From: an uncultured Erythrobacter sp.
GTDB lineage: Bacteria; Pseudomonadota; Alphaproteobacteria; Sphingomonadales; Sphingomonadaceae
NCBI GenBank assembly: GCA_947501005.1
Contig: CANMTU010000001.1
Span: 248,001 to 312,000 of the forward strand
DNA: 64,000 bases
Direction: 5' to 3'
Shown here: positions 18,595-26,295 of the stretch, piece by piece
How the letters are laid out: each line of letters starts with the position of its first letter
Numbering within the stretch: position 1 is the stretch's first letter
Made by a program: the position numbers and the translations under genes
Notes under the pieces: model-generated
What the model was told of the DNA's origin: nothing
Database searches by the model: none
The model's input: only the letters and a program-made list of their open reading frames with translations

Positions 18595-19257
18595 ATGAGC
18601 ATCTTGTCTTTTCCCAACCGGCGTTCCGCCACCGCCGCAGCGGCCCTCGCGCTTGCCGTCGGCATCCCCGCGACTTTCGTGATAGCGCCGGCCCCGGTCG
18701 AAGCCGCCGCCGGCGATCTCGACAAGGCCGTCGCCGCGCTGCGCGGCATTTCCACGATGAAGGCCGATTTCACGCAGACCGACCGCAACGGTCAGAGCGT
18801 GTCCGGCGTCATGACGCTGAAGCGCCCCGGCAAGATCCGCTTCCAGTACGACAAGAGCGTGCCGATGCTCGTCGTCTCGAACGGCAAGTCGATGTACCTG
18901 ATCGATTACGAGGTCAATCAGGTCCAGCGCTGGCCGATCAAGAACTCGCCGCTCGGCGCGCTGCTCGATCCCAGTCGCGACATGAAGAAATACGGCAAGC
19001 TGCTGCCGACCGATCACCCTGATGTGGTGAGCGTGCAGGTGCGCGATACCAGCCATCCCGAATACGGTGTCATCACGCTGATCTTCAACCGCGACGCATC
19101 GGCGCCCGGCGGCCTGCAACTGACCCACTGGGTCGCCCTCGATGCGCAGAATCACCGCACCACCGTCCGGCTGCGGAATCAGCGTTACGGCGTCTCGGTC
19201 GCGGACAGCGCGTTCACCTTCCGCGACCCGCGCAGATCGTCTCGTCGCCCCGGGTGA
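18595..19257 (+). CDS. lolA: Outer-membrane lipoprotein carrier protein LolA
   Basis: A 220-residue periplasmic chaperone that takes lipoproteins from LolCDE in the inner membrane to the outer membrane. A signal peptide of about 40 residues ends near VEAAA; the mature part begins with a helix and then the conserved strands MKADFTQTDRNGQSVSGVM and RPGKIRFQYD, with YLIDYEVNQVQRWP following. The frame is open to 18517, but ATG 18595 has GGGAG just before it and gives a normal signal peptide. The very end (DPRRSSRRPG) is basic. It lies 85 bases after rpmG. Confidence 0.9.
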   Translation: MSILSFPNRRSATAAAALALAVGIPATFVIAPAPVEAAAGDLDKAVAALRGISTMKADFTQTDRNGQSVSGVMTLKRPGKIRFQYDKSVPMLVVSNGKSMYLIDYEVNQVQRWPIKNSPLGALLDPSRDMKKYGKLLPTDHPDVVSVQVRDTSHPEYGVITLIFNRDASAPGGLQLTHWVALDAQNHRTTVRLRNQRYGVSVADSAFTFRDPRRSSRRPG

Positions 19258-19319
19258 ACCGGCCAGCGACGGAGCGTTCCAGGAAAGCGTCATACGCATG
19301 AGGGCATTCATTCAATAGC

Positions 19320-19464
19320 AAGACGTTAAGGCCTATCTATAGTCGAACGAGACGACGGGAGGCGGGTTTCCCCCCTGTTGACCCCCAACCAGAAGGTCGG
19401 CTCGTAGCAAGCGTGACGAACGCTCAAGGAACCCCCGAGCCATGCCCCCGGCTCGGGGGTTTTC
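19320..19464 (+). ncRNA. Candidate structured RNA ending in a strong terminator
   Basis: The gap between lolA and xth has no coding frame but carries several possible hairpins: AGCGT-GACGA-ACGCT at 19410-19424 and GC-rich runs near 19358-19378. It ends in the strong terminator at 19431-19464. The start given is arbitrary. It may be a small RNA, or only the untranslated end of the lolA transcript; I recognise no known RNA family in it. Confidence 0.3.
19431..19464 (+). terminator. Rho-independent terminator before xth
   Basis: A perfect 11-bp stem (ACCCCCGAGCC at 19431-19441 with GGCTCGGGGGT at 19450-19460) has an 8-base loop and is followed by TTTTCC. It ends either the lolA transcript or a small RNA. 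Confidence 0.85.
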
Positions 19465-19551
19465 CTTTGCCTGTGGTCGGCGCCCCCGCATCGACCGGAG
19501 GCGTGCAGCGGAGGGCTGGACCGGGGCGGTCGCCCGCCCTATCTGGCCGGC

Positions 19552-20349
19552 ATGGTCTCCGTTGCAACCTGGAACATCAATTCGGTGCGCCTGCGCATGC
19601 CGATCGTCGCCCGCTTCCTGAAAGAACAGGCGCCCGACATTTTGTGCCTGCAGGAGATCAAGTGCCAGGAGGACCAGTTCCCCTACGAGGCGTTTCGCGA
19701 TCTCGGTTACGAGCACATCGCGGTGCATGGCCAGAAGGGCTATCACGGCGTCGCGACGGTCGGGAAGATCCCGTTCCGCGATTTTTCGAAACACGACTGG
19801 CAGGACAATGGCGAGGCGCGGCATATCGGCGTCGAACTCACTGATTCCGCGCATCGGGGCATGATCGTCGAGAATGTCTACGTGCCCGCCGGCGGCGACA
19901 TTCCCGATCGCGAACAGAATGCGAAGTTCGGGCAGAAGCTCGATTTCCTCGAACGCATGACCCGCTGGGCCGATGCGGTGGACCGGCCGACCCTGATCGT
20001 CGGCGATTTCAACGTCGCCCCGCTCGAAAGCGACGTGTGGAGCCACAAGCAATTGCTGAAAGTGGTCAGCCACACCCCGATCGAGGTCGACAGCCTGCAA
20101 CGTTTCATGGACGCGCATGGCTGGCGCGATATCGGCCGCGAACATATCGCCGCGCCCGAGCGGTATTACAGCTGGTGGAGCTACCGTTCGAAGGACTGGA
20201 AGACGAACGATCGCGGCCGCCGGCTCGACCATATGTGGGCCAGCCCCGAACTGGCGCGGCAGGCGACCGCGCACCGGGTGCACGAGGACGCACGCGACTG
20301 GGAAAAACCGTCGGACCATGTGCCGCTGGTGACGGAGTTCGATCTCTGA
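19552..20349 (+). CDS. xth: Exodeoxyribonuclease III
   Basis: A 265-residue Xth/ExoIII-family enzyme, an AP endonuclease and 3-prime exonuclease in base-excision repair. Motifs are in order: ATWNINSVR at the start, LQEIKCQ with the metal-binding Glu near 34, NVYVPAGGD, LIVGDFNVAP with the catalytic Asp-Asn pair, and at the end GRRLDHMWAS and PSDHVPLV with the catalytic His. Length is typical. Its stop overlaps the probable non-ATG start of ribA, indicating coupling of the two genes. Confidence 0.96.
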   Translation: MVSVATWNINSVRLRMPIVARFLKEQAPDILCLQEIKCQEDQFPYEAFRDLGYEHIAVHGQKGYHGVATVGKIPFRDFSKHDWQDNGEARHIGVELTDSAHRGMIVENVYVPAGGDIPDREQNAKFGQKLDFLERMTRWADAVDRPTLIVGDFNVAPLESDVWSHKQLLKVVSHTPIEVDSLQRFMDAHGWRDIGREHIAAPERYYSWWSYRSKDWKTNDRGRRLDHMWASPELARQATAHRVHEDARDWEKPSDHVPLVTEFDL

Positions 20350-21410
20350 GCGAAGCGGCGTCTCCCGCGCGCCGGGCGGCGCAGGCGATCGACGCGCTGC
20401 GCCATGGCTGGCCGCTGGCCTTGCCCGGCGCACCCCTGCTGCAACCGGTGGAGACGGCGTTCGGCCAATCGCATGCCGACCGCCTGCTGATCTCCGCCAG
20501 CCGGGCGGCGACCTTGAAACTGGCGAACCAGCGCGATGCGGCGATCCCCGGCCAGCCGGTGCTGCTGCGCGGGGCGGAGCGGTTCGGCGTGGCGCACGCG
20601 CTGGGGGTGGCCGATCCCGCGCTCGACCTCGCCAATCCGATGAAGGGGCCGTTCGCGGCGCTGGAATGCGACTGGGCGGAGCAGGCGGCGGCGGCGCTGG
20701 AACTGGCGCGACTGGCCGGCATTCTGCCTGCCTTCCTCGTCGATCCGGACGGGGCGGGCGAACCGGTCGAGGTCTTGCCGGCTGACCTCGCCGCGTTTCG
20801 CGATCCCGCGCGCCTCGCCATTGCCAGCCGCGCGAAACTGCCGGTCGCGGCGGCGCAGGATGCCCGCATCGTCGCCTTCCGCAGCCCCAACGACACGCGC
20901 GAGCACGTCGCGCTGATCATCGGCGAACAGCGTTCGGACCGCCCGCCGCTGGTGCGCCTGCATTCCGAATGCCTGACCGGCGACATTCTCGGCAGCCTGA
21001 AATGCGATTGCGGCCCGCAACTGAACGCGGCGCTGGCCGCGATGGCGGAGGAGGCAAAGGGCGGCGGTTGGGGCGTGCTGCTCTATATGCGGCAGGAGGG
21101 GCGGGGCATCGGCCTCATCAACAAGCTGCGCGCCTATCGTCTGCAGGATCAGGGATTCGACACGGTGGATGCGAACACGCGGCTCGGCCTGCCGGACGAG
21201 GCGCGCGATTTTCCCACCGCGGCGCGTATGCTCGACTTGCTGGGCGTGCGCAGCATCCGCCTGCTGACCAACAATCCGGCCAAGGTCGCGGCACTGGAAG
21301 CCGCCGGCGTCGCCGTGGCGGAACGCGTGCCTCACGCCCTTCCCGACAATCCGCACAACGCCCATTACCTCGCGACCAAGCGCGACCGGGCGGGGCATCT
21401 CCTCGACTAG
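20346..21410 (+). CDS. ribA: GTP cyclohydrolase II with vestigial RibB-like N-terminal domain
   Basis: About 354 residues. The C-terminal 195 residues are RibA, opening the imidazole ring of GTP for riboflavin synthesis: zinc Cys residues in HSECLTGDILGSLKCDCG, then LLYMRQEGRGIGLINKL and IRLLTNNPAK. The N-terminal 150 residues resemble the dihydroxybutanone-phosphate synthase (RibB) fold: LELARLAGILPAFLVDPDG and DARIVAF match its C-terminal strands, but the catalytic acidic DDEDRENEGD-type loop is missing, so this half should be inactive. No ATG fits near the 5-prime end; the frame is open from 20037, and a CTG at 20346, overlapping the xth stop with GGAG upstream, is the likeliest start. No FMN riboswitch is seen. 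Confidence 0.88.
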   Translation: MSEAASPARRAAQAIDALRHGWPLALPGAPLLQPVETAFGQSHADRLLISASRAATLKLANQRDAAIPGQPVLLRGAERFGVAHALGVADPALDLANPMKGPFAALECDWAEQAAAALELARLAGILPAFLVDPDGAGEPVEVLPADLAAFRDPARLAIASRAKLPVAAAQDARIVAFRSPNDTREHVALIIGEQRSDRPPLVRLHSECLTGDILGSLKCDCGPQLNAALAAMAEEAKGGGWGVLLYMRQEGRGIGLINKLRAYRLQDQGFDTVDANTRLGLPDEARDFPTAARMLDLLGVRSIRLLTNNPAKVAALEAAGVAVAERVPHALPDNPHNAHYLATKRDRAGHLLD

Positions 21411-22252
21411 CGCAGGCGCCGCCCGAGGGCCTCGCCCATGCGGACGCTGTCGCCGGCCTTGAACCGGTCCAGCCATTCGACGCGGCCGGGCTCGAACAAC
21501 AGCACCGTGGTCGAGCCGAGGATGAAGCGGCCCATCTCGTCGCCGGCCTTGAGCATATGTTCGCCGGGCGCGAAGCGGTCGTGCACCAGTTTGGGGGCAT
21601 GGGTTTCGACCGGGCCGCCCCACACCGTCTCGATACCCGCCACGATCATCGCGCCGACCATGACGCTGGCGAACAGGCTGTCCTCCCCTTCGAACAGGCT
21701 GGCGAGGCGTTCGTTGCGGGCGAACAGGCCGTCGACATTCTCCGCCGTCACCTGGTTGACCGAGAACAGGTCGCCCGGCACGTAAGTGGTCGAAACCAGC
21801 GATCCCGTGGCGGGCATGTGCACCCGGTGATAGTCCTTGGGGCTGAGATAGATCGTCGCGAAGGCACCGCCCTCGAACCGGCGCGCGGCTTCGTCATTCC
21901 CGCCGAGCAGTTGGGTGGCGGTAAAATGGCGGCCCTTGGCCTGGAAGATGCGACCATGTTCGATCCGCCCGATCTGGCTGATCGCACCGTCGGCGGGGCT
22001 GAGGATGTATTGTGCCCCATCGGCCAGCGGGCGGGCGCCGGGCTTCAACTCGCGGGTGAAGAAATCGTTGAAGCTGCGGAACTGGCCTTCGCTGCGCGCC
22101 GCCTCGCCCATGTCGACATTGTAGGCGGCGATGAAGCGGCGGATGATGAGGTCGCGCAGCCACGGGGTTTCGCTGTTCGCCAGCTTGCCCGCCCCGCGCG
22201 AGATGGGGTGATGGGGCAGGGCGTGCTGCAACCAGATGAAGGGGGAGGCCAT
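21407..22252 (-). CDS. psd: Phosphatidylserine decarboxylase proenzyme
   Basis: A 281-residue inner-membrane enzyme making phosphatidylethanolamine from phosphatidylserine. The self-cleavage motif is LGST (in GRFILGSTTVLLF) about 30 residues from the C-terminus; cleavage generates the pyruvoyl serine. RVHMPATG and SVNQVTAENVDGLFARNERL are typical of the long PSD-B form. Its stop codon overlaps that of convergent ribA within a shared CTAG, so the two genes leave no space for a terminator between them. Psd partners such as pssA are not in the window. Confidence 0.95.
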   Translation of the reverse strand: MASPFIWLQHALPHHPISRGAGKLANSETPWLRDLIIRRFIAAYNVDMGEAARSEGQFRSFNDFFTRELKPGARPLADGAQYILSPADGAISQIGRIEHGRIFQAKGRHFTATQLLGGNDEAARRFEGGAFATIYLSPKDYHRVHMPATGSLVSTTYVPGDLFSVNQVTAENVDGLFARNERLASLFEGEDSLFASVMVGAMIVAGIETVWGGPVETHAPKLVHDRFAPGEHMLKAGDEMGRFILGSTTVLLFEPGRVEWLDRFKAGDSVRMGEALGRRLR

Positions 22253-22279
22253 GGCGCGTTCGATGGACGGCTGCGCGGG

Positions 22280-22543
22280 TCAGCGCAACTGGCTGTCCTT
22301 GCTGCCGCGCCGGTTATAGGCGGAATGCTTCACCGCGCTGTCGCGGCCCGACTGGCAGGCGACGCAGGTGCGCACCCCGGGCAGGGCCGCGCGGCGTTTC
22401 TCCGGGATCGGTTCGCCGCATTCGTCGCAATATTCCGCGCTCTTTCCGGTCGGCATGCGGGATCGCGCCGCGCTCACCGCGTCGTTCACCGTATCGTCGA
22501 TCTGATCCTGCACCGCACCGTCGCGGGTCCATCCGCCTGCCAT
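22280..22543 (-). CDS. DksA/TraR-type C4 zinc-finger protein (YbiI-like)
   Basis: An 87-residue protein with a C4 zinc finger: CDECGEPIPEKRRAALPGVRTCVACQ, read as two CxxC pairs spaced as in DksA/TraR. Only a short N-terminal helix is present, so it lacks the long coiled coil that carries DksA's acidic tip; such short forms are similar to YbiI or phage TraR-like proteins that bind RNA polymerase. Regulatory targets are unknown. It lies 27 bases upstream of psd on the same strand, so they may be co-transcribed. Confidence 0.87.
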   Translation of the reverse strand: MAGGWTRDGAVQDQIDDTVNDAVSAARSRMPTGKSAEYCDECGEPIPEKRRAALPGVRTCVACQSGRDSAVKHSAYNRRGSKDSQLR

Positions 22544-22599
22544 TGCTTACTCCTTACGAGGAGAGAACGGCTGGCAGGCCAAGCGCGTTCCTCGCGGAC

Positions 22600-24372
22600 C
22601 TAGTGCTGTCGAATCACCGCAAGGAACGCGTCGCCGTACGCCGCAAGTTTCTTCGCGCCGACGCCTTCGACGCGGCTCAGTTCCGCGCGGCTCGCCGGGC
22701 GGGCGGCGGCCATCTGGCGCAGAGTCGAATCGTGGAAGATCACGTAAGGTGGCAAGCCCGCCTCCTTCGCCAGATCGCGGCGCAGATTGCGCAAATCCTC
22801 GAACAGAGGATCGCCAACCGGATTCGCCTCCGATGCGCCGCGCCGCCCGCCGCGCTTGCGGGCCGGGGGGACGACGATCTCGACCGATTGCGCGCCTTTC
22901 AGAATATCGCGCGCATCCCCGCCGAGCGCGAGGCCGCCATGCTCGGTCGCCACCAGATCGCCGCGGGCTTGCAGGGCGCGCGACAGGGGCTGGAGCAGGC
23001 GCGCCTCCTCACCCTCGACGATGCCGAAGACCGACAGGCTTTCGTGCCCCTTTTGCAGCACGCGTTCGTCGCTCTGCCCGGTCAGCACCTTGAGGAGGTG
23101 GCCCATGCCGAAGCTCTGCCCGGTGCGATAGACGGCGCTCAGCAGTTTGCGGGCCAGTTCGGTCGCATCCGTCAAGCGGGGCGGGTCGAGGCAATTGTCG
23201 CAATTGCCGCAGGTCGGCGGCGGGTCTTCGCCGAAATGGCGCAGCAGCACGGCGCGGCGGCACTTGGGCGTCTCGACCAGCCCCGCCAGCGCGTCGAGCC
23301 GCTGGCGTTCGGCATTGCGGCGCTCTTCGCCGACTTCGGCCAGCCGCGAACGGGCGGTGCCGAAATCGCCCGCGCTCCAGAACACCTCGGCCCGGGCGGG
23401 ATCGCCGTCGCGCCCGGCGCGGCCGGTTTCCTGGTAATAGCCCTCGATCGACTTGGGCACGCCGACATGGGCGACGAAGCGCACGTCGGGCTTGTCGATC
23501 CCCATGCCGAAGGCGACCGTGGCGACGATGATCATGTCCTCGCTGGCGACGAAGGCGGCCTGGTTGGCGGCGCGCGTCCCGGCATCCAGCCCGGCATGAT
23601 AGGGCCGCACCGACCGTCCGCTGGCGGCGGCGAGCTTCTCCGCCAGTTCCTCGACCTTGCGGCGGGTTGGCGCATAGACGATGCCGGCGCCCGGGTGATC
23701 GGCCATCAGCGCAGTCAACTGCCGCACCGGATTGTCGCGCGCGGTGATGGCGTAGCGGATGTTCGCCCGGTCGAACCCGGCCAAGACCAGTCCGTCATCC
23801 GGAATGCCGAGCTGCGCCATGACGTCCGCGCGGGTCTGGCGATCGGCGGTCGCGGTCAGGGCCAAGCGGGGGACATGGCCGAACTGGTCCATCAGCGGGC
23901 GCAGCTGGCGATAGTCGGGCCGGAAATCGTGGCCCCATTCGGATACGCAATGCGCCTCGTCCACCGCGAACAGGGCCAGCGGGGTGGCGCTCAGGAACTC
24001 GCGGAACGCCGGCTGGCTGGCCCGTTCGGGCGCGACATAGAGCAGGTCGAGCTCTCCGGCGCGGAAGGCGTCCTGCGTCTCGCGCCAGTCGGCATCGGCG
24101 CTGGTCAGCGTGGCGGCGCGGATACCGTTCGCTCGTGCACTGCGCAGCTGGTCGTGCATCAGGGCGATCAGCGGGCTGATGACCACGCAGGTCCCCTCCA
24201 GCATCATGGCGGGCAGCTGATAGGTGAGCGACTTGCCCGCGCCGGTCGGCATCACGGCAAGGGTCGATTCCCCAGAAAGCACGCGCGCGACGACATCGGC
24301 CTGCTTGCCGCGAAAGTCGTCGAAACCGAAGATGTCGCGCAGATATTCGCGGGCGCGGGCGAGGCGATCCAT
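22600..24372 (-). CDS. recQ: ATP-dependent DNA helicase RecQ
   Basis: A 590-residue 3-prime to 5-prime helicase for recombination and replication-fork repair. Walker A is MPTGAGKSLTYQLPA near residue 50, the Walker B box is FAVDEAHC, motif VI is ETGRAGRDG, the zinc site is CRRAVLLRHF followed by CGNCDNC, a winged helix follows, and an HRDC domain closes the protein. The reading frame is open to 24558, but ATG 24372 (MDRLARAREYL) gives the normal start and avoids overlap with the divergent lipoprotein gene. It precedes the zinc-finger gene by 56 bases on the same strand. No LexA box was seen upstream. Confidence 0.95.
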   Translation of the reverse strand: MDRLARAREYLRDIFGFDDFRGKQADVVARVLSGESTLAVMPTGAGKSLTYQLPAMMLEGTCVVISPLIALMHDQLRSARANGIRAATLTSADADWRETQDAFRAGELDLLYVAPERASQPAFREFLSATPLALFAVDEAHCVSEWGHDFRPDYRQLRPLMDQFGHVPRLALTATADRQTRADVMAQLGIPDDGLVLAGFDRANIRYAITARDNPVRQLTALMADHPGAGIVYAPTRRKVEELAEKLAAASGRSVRPYHAGLDAGTRAANQAAFVASEDMIIVATVAFGMGIDKPDVRFVAHVGVPKSIEGYYQETGRAGRDGDPARAEVFWSAGDFGTARSRLAEVGEERRNAERQRLDALAGLVETPKCRRAVLLRHFGEDPPPTCGNCDNCLDPPRLTDATELARKLLSAVYRTGQSFGMGHLLKVLTGQSDERVLQKGHESLSVFGIVEGEEARLLQPLSRALQARGDLVATEHGGLALGGDARDILKGAQSVEIVVPPARKRGGRRGASEANPVGDPLFEDLRNLRRDLAKEAGLPPYVIFHDSTLRQMAAARPASRAELSRVEGVGAKKLAAYGDAFLAVIRQH

Positions 24373-24506
24373 GTCCAGTGCCTTGGGAGCAGAGCCGGCC
24401 GGGCGCAAGCGCGCAACGCGTTTTTCCCGTGGCCAGCGCTGCCCTGCCGGAGTAACACGCCGGACCGACGCGGCAATGTGGTGCCGCACCTTCAAGGAGT
24501 AATGCA

Positions 24507-24812
24507 ATGAAGTTCCGTTTCGCCGTGCTCGCCGCCGGTTCCATCGCCCTTGCCGCATGCGGCGGCGGGAACGACGATGCCTCGACCGAAGCGCAGGCCG
24601 ACACCGTCGAGATTACCGCCGACGAGGCGCTGGCCCCGGTGAACGAAGCACCGGTCGCCGATCCGAACGCCAATGTCGTGACCGCCCCGGCCACTCCGGT
24701 CGACGAGACGACCGAGGAAGAGCGCATCCAGGAAGCGGGCGACAACGCTGCGGATACGGCCGCCGCTGCGATGGATGCGATGGCGGAAGACAGCGCCGAT
24801 CAGCAGAATTGA
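24507..24812 (+). CDS. Small acidic lipoprotein, unknown function
   Basis: A 101-residue exported protein not recognised by family. The N-terminus MKFRFAVLAAGSIALAAC has a lipobox with the lipidated Cys at position 18, followed by Gly-Gly-Gly and a disordered tail rich in Ala, Asp, Glu and Thr with almost no aromatic residues. AAGGAG lies 9 bases before the ATG. A hairpin-like GCGGCAATGTGGTGCCGC precedes the ribosome site. Two similar-style mini-lipoproteins are encoded at 24901-25104 and 30688-30954. It could be an envelope spacer or scavenger of cations, but that is speculation. Confidence 0.82.
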   Translation: MKFRFAVLAAGSIALAACGGGNDDASTEAQADTVEITADEALAPVNEAPVADPNANVVTAPATPVDETTEEERIQEAGDNAADTAAAAMDAMAEDSADQQN

Positions 24813-24900
24813 TCCGGAACGGCGGGGGCCGGACGCGCGCCTCCGCCGTCTTGCCGTAGCGGATTTGGCGCGCCGGATATCTGCCGCTAGAAAACCGGGT

Positions 24901-25104
24901 ATGATTCACCGTTCGCACCTCGCCTTGGCGGCAACCCTCGTTCTTGCCGGATGCGGTACGCCGCCCGAACAGCAGCGGGTCGATCCCGCGAGCGAAGAAG
25001 AGGCACAGGCGCTCGAGGCTGCCGCGTCCATGCTGGATGCCGGCGAGATGCCCGCGGCGGACGCGCCCGTTCCAGACAACCAGACATCGGGAGAAACACG
25101 ATGA
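24901..25104 (+). CDS. Small lipoprotein coupled to the acyl-CoA operon
   Basis: A 67-residue protein with signal peptide MIHRSHLALAATLVLAGC and the lipobox Cys at 18, then a short Glu/Ala-rich tail. It matches no family I know. Its TGA overlaps the ATG of the acyl-CoA dehydrogenase gene as ATGA, a classic coupling arrangement, so translation of the operon may depend on it. The tail predicts disorder with perhaps one helix (SEEEAQALEAAASML). There is no strong ribosome site ahead of the ATG. Confidence 0.68.
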   Translation: MIHRSHLALAATLVLAGCGTPPEQQRVDPASEEEAQALEAAASMLDAGEMPAADAPVPDNQTSGETR

Positions 25105-26294
25105 GCGATGCACCCGCCGCCGCCAATCCGGGTATGGACCCGGACGTTTTCGAACAGTTCCACGAGCAGCTCGAACGCTATGTCCGCGAACGGCTCCTGC
25201 CGGCGGAAAAGGACGTCATCGAGAACGACCGCATTCCCGAGGAGATTGTCGAGGAAATGAAGGAGATGGGGCTGTTCGGCCTCTCCGTTCCCGAAGATCA
25301 CGGCGGGGCGGGCCTCAACATGACGCAATATGCCAAGATCGTGAAGACGATGGCCTATGCCGCGCCCGCCTATCGCTCGATCTTCTCAATCAATATCGGC
25401 ATGTTCAATTCCGCGCTGAAGAACGGCGGCACCAAGGCGCAGCAGGAGGAATGGTGGCCGCGCATCGCGGGCGGCGAGATCGCCTGCTTCGGCCTTACCG
25501 AACCCGGCTCGGGCAGCGACAGTGCGGCGATGCAGACCACCGCCCGCCCCGATCCCGATGGCAATGGCTGGATCCTCAACGGCTCCAAGCGCTACATCAC
25601 CAATGCGCCCCATGCCGATGTCGCGCTGATCATGGCGCGCACGGAGAAGGAGGCGCAGCCCAAAAACGCGCATGTCTCCGCCTTCATTGTGCCGATGGAC
25701 ACGCCGGGCGTGTCGGTCGGCAGTTCGGACAAGAAGATGGGGCAGGCGGGTAGCCATATCGCCGACGTCATGCTCGACGATGTGCATGTGCCGGGCGATG
25801 CGCTGCTCGGCGGGGAGACCGGCAAGGGCTTCCGCTTCGCCATGATGAGCCTCGACAACGGGCGCATCTCGGTCGGCGCGGCGAGCACCGGCTATGCCCG
25901 CCGCGCGCTCGATTCCGCCCTACGCTACGCTAATGAGCGGCAGGCGTTCGGCGAACCGATCTCCAGCTTCCAGCTGATCCAGCAAATGCTCGCCGAAAGC
26001 GAGACCGAGATCTACGCCGCCGAATGCATGATGGCGGACGTGACCGCGCGCGCCGACCGGGGCGAGAACACGATCCGTCAGGCCGCCGCCTTCAAGGTCT
26101 TCGCATCCGAGATGTGCGGCCGGGTGGTCGACCGGGTGGTGCAGATCTATGGCGGCGCGGGCTATCTTGCCGAATACGATGCCGAGCGGTTCTTCCGCGA
26201 TGCGCGTATCTATCGCATCTACGAAGGGACGACGCAGATCCTGCAATTGCAGATCGCCAAGCACATGCTGCGCGAATACGCAGGTCAGGTATAA
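25101..26294 (+). CDS. Acyl-CoA dehydrogenase
   Basis: A 397-residue FAD-dependent acyl-CoA dehydrogenase that puts a 2,3-double bond into a CoA thioester and passes electrons to ETF. Motifs: GLFGLSVPEDHGGAGL (N-terminal helices), CFGLTEPGSGSDSA (flavin and substrate loop), NGSKRYITNA, and at the C-terminus QIYGGAGYLAEYDAERFFRDAR and IYEGTTQILQLQIAK, where the glutamate in YEGT is the position of the catalytic base in short-chain enzymes. Length is standard. Substrate is not obvious; context with a methylfumaryl-CoA-isomerase-like protein, thiolase and hydratase suggests a branched or dicarboxylic acyl-CoA. Confidence 0.93.
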   Translation: MSDAPAAANPGMDPDVFEQFHEQLERYVRERLLPAEKDVIENDRIPEEIVEEMKEMGLFGLSVPEDHGGAGLNMTQYAKIVKTMAYAAPAYRSIFSINIGMFNSALKNGGTKAQQEEWWPRIAGGEIACFGLTEPGSGSDSAAMQTTARPDPDGNGWILNGSKRYITNAPHADVALIMARTEKEAQPKNAHVSAFIVPMDTPGVSVGSSDKKMGQAGSHIADVMLDDVHVPGDALLGGETGKGFRFAMMSLDNGRISVGAASTGYARRALDSALRYANERQAFGEPISSFQLIQQMLAESETEIYAAECMMADVTARADRGENTIRQAAAFKVFASEMCGRVVDRVVQIYGGAGYLAEYDAERFFRDARIYRIYEGTTQILQLQIAKHMLREYAGQV

Positions 26295-26295
26295 G

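Noticed and set aside
20280-20345. FMN riboswitch ahead of ribA
   Set aside because: The upstream sequence is the coding end of xth with no RFN-type conserved elements.
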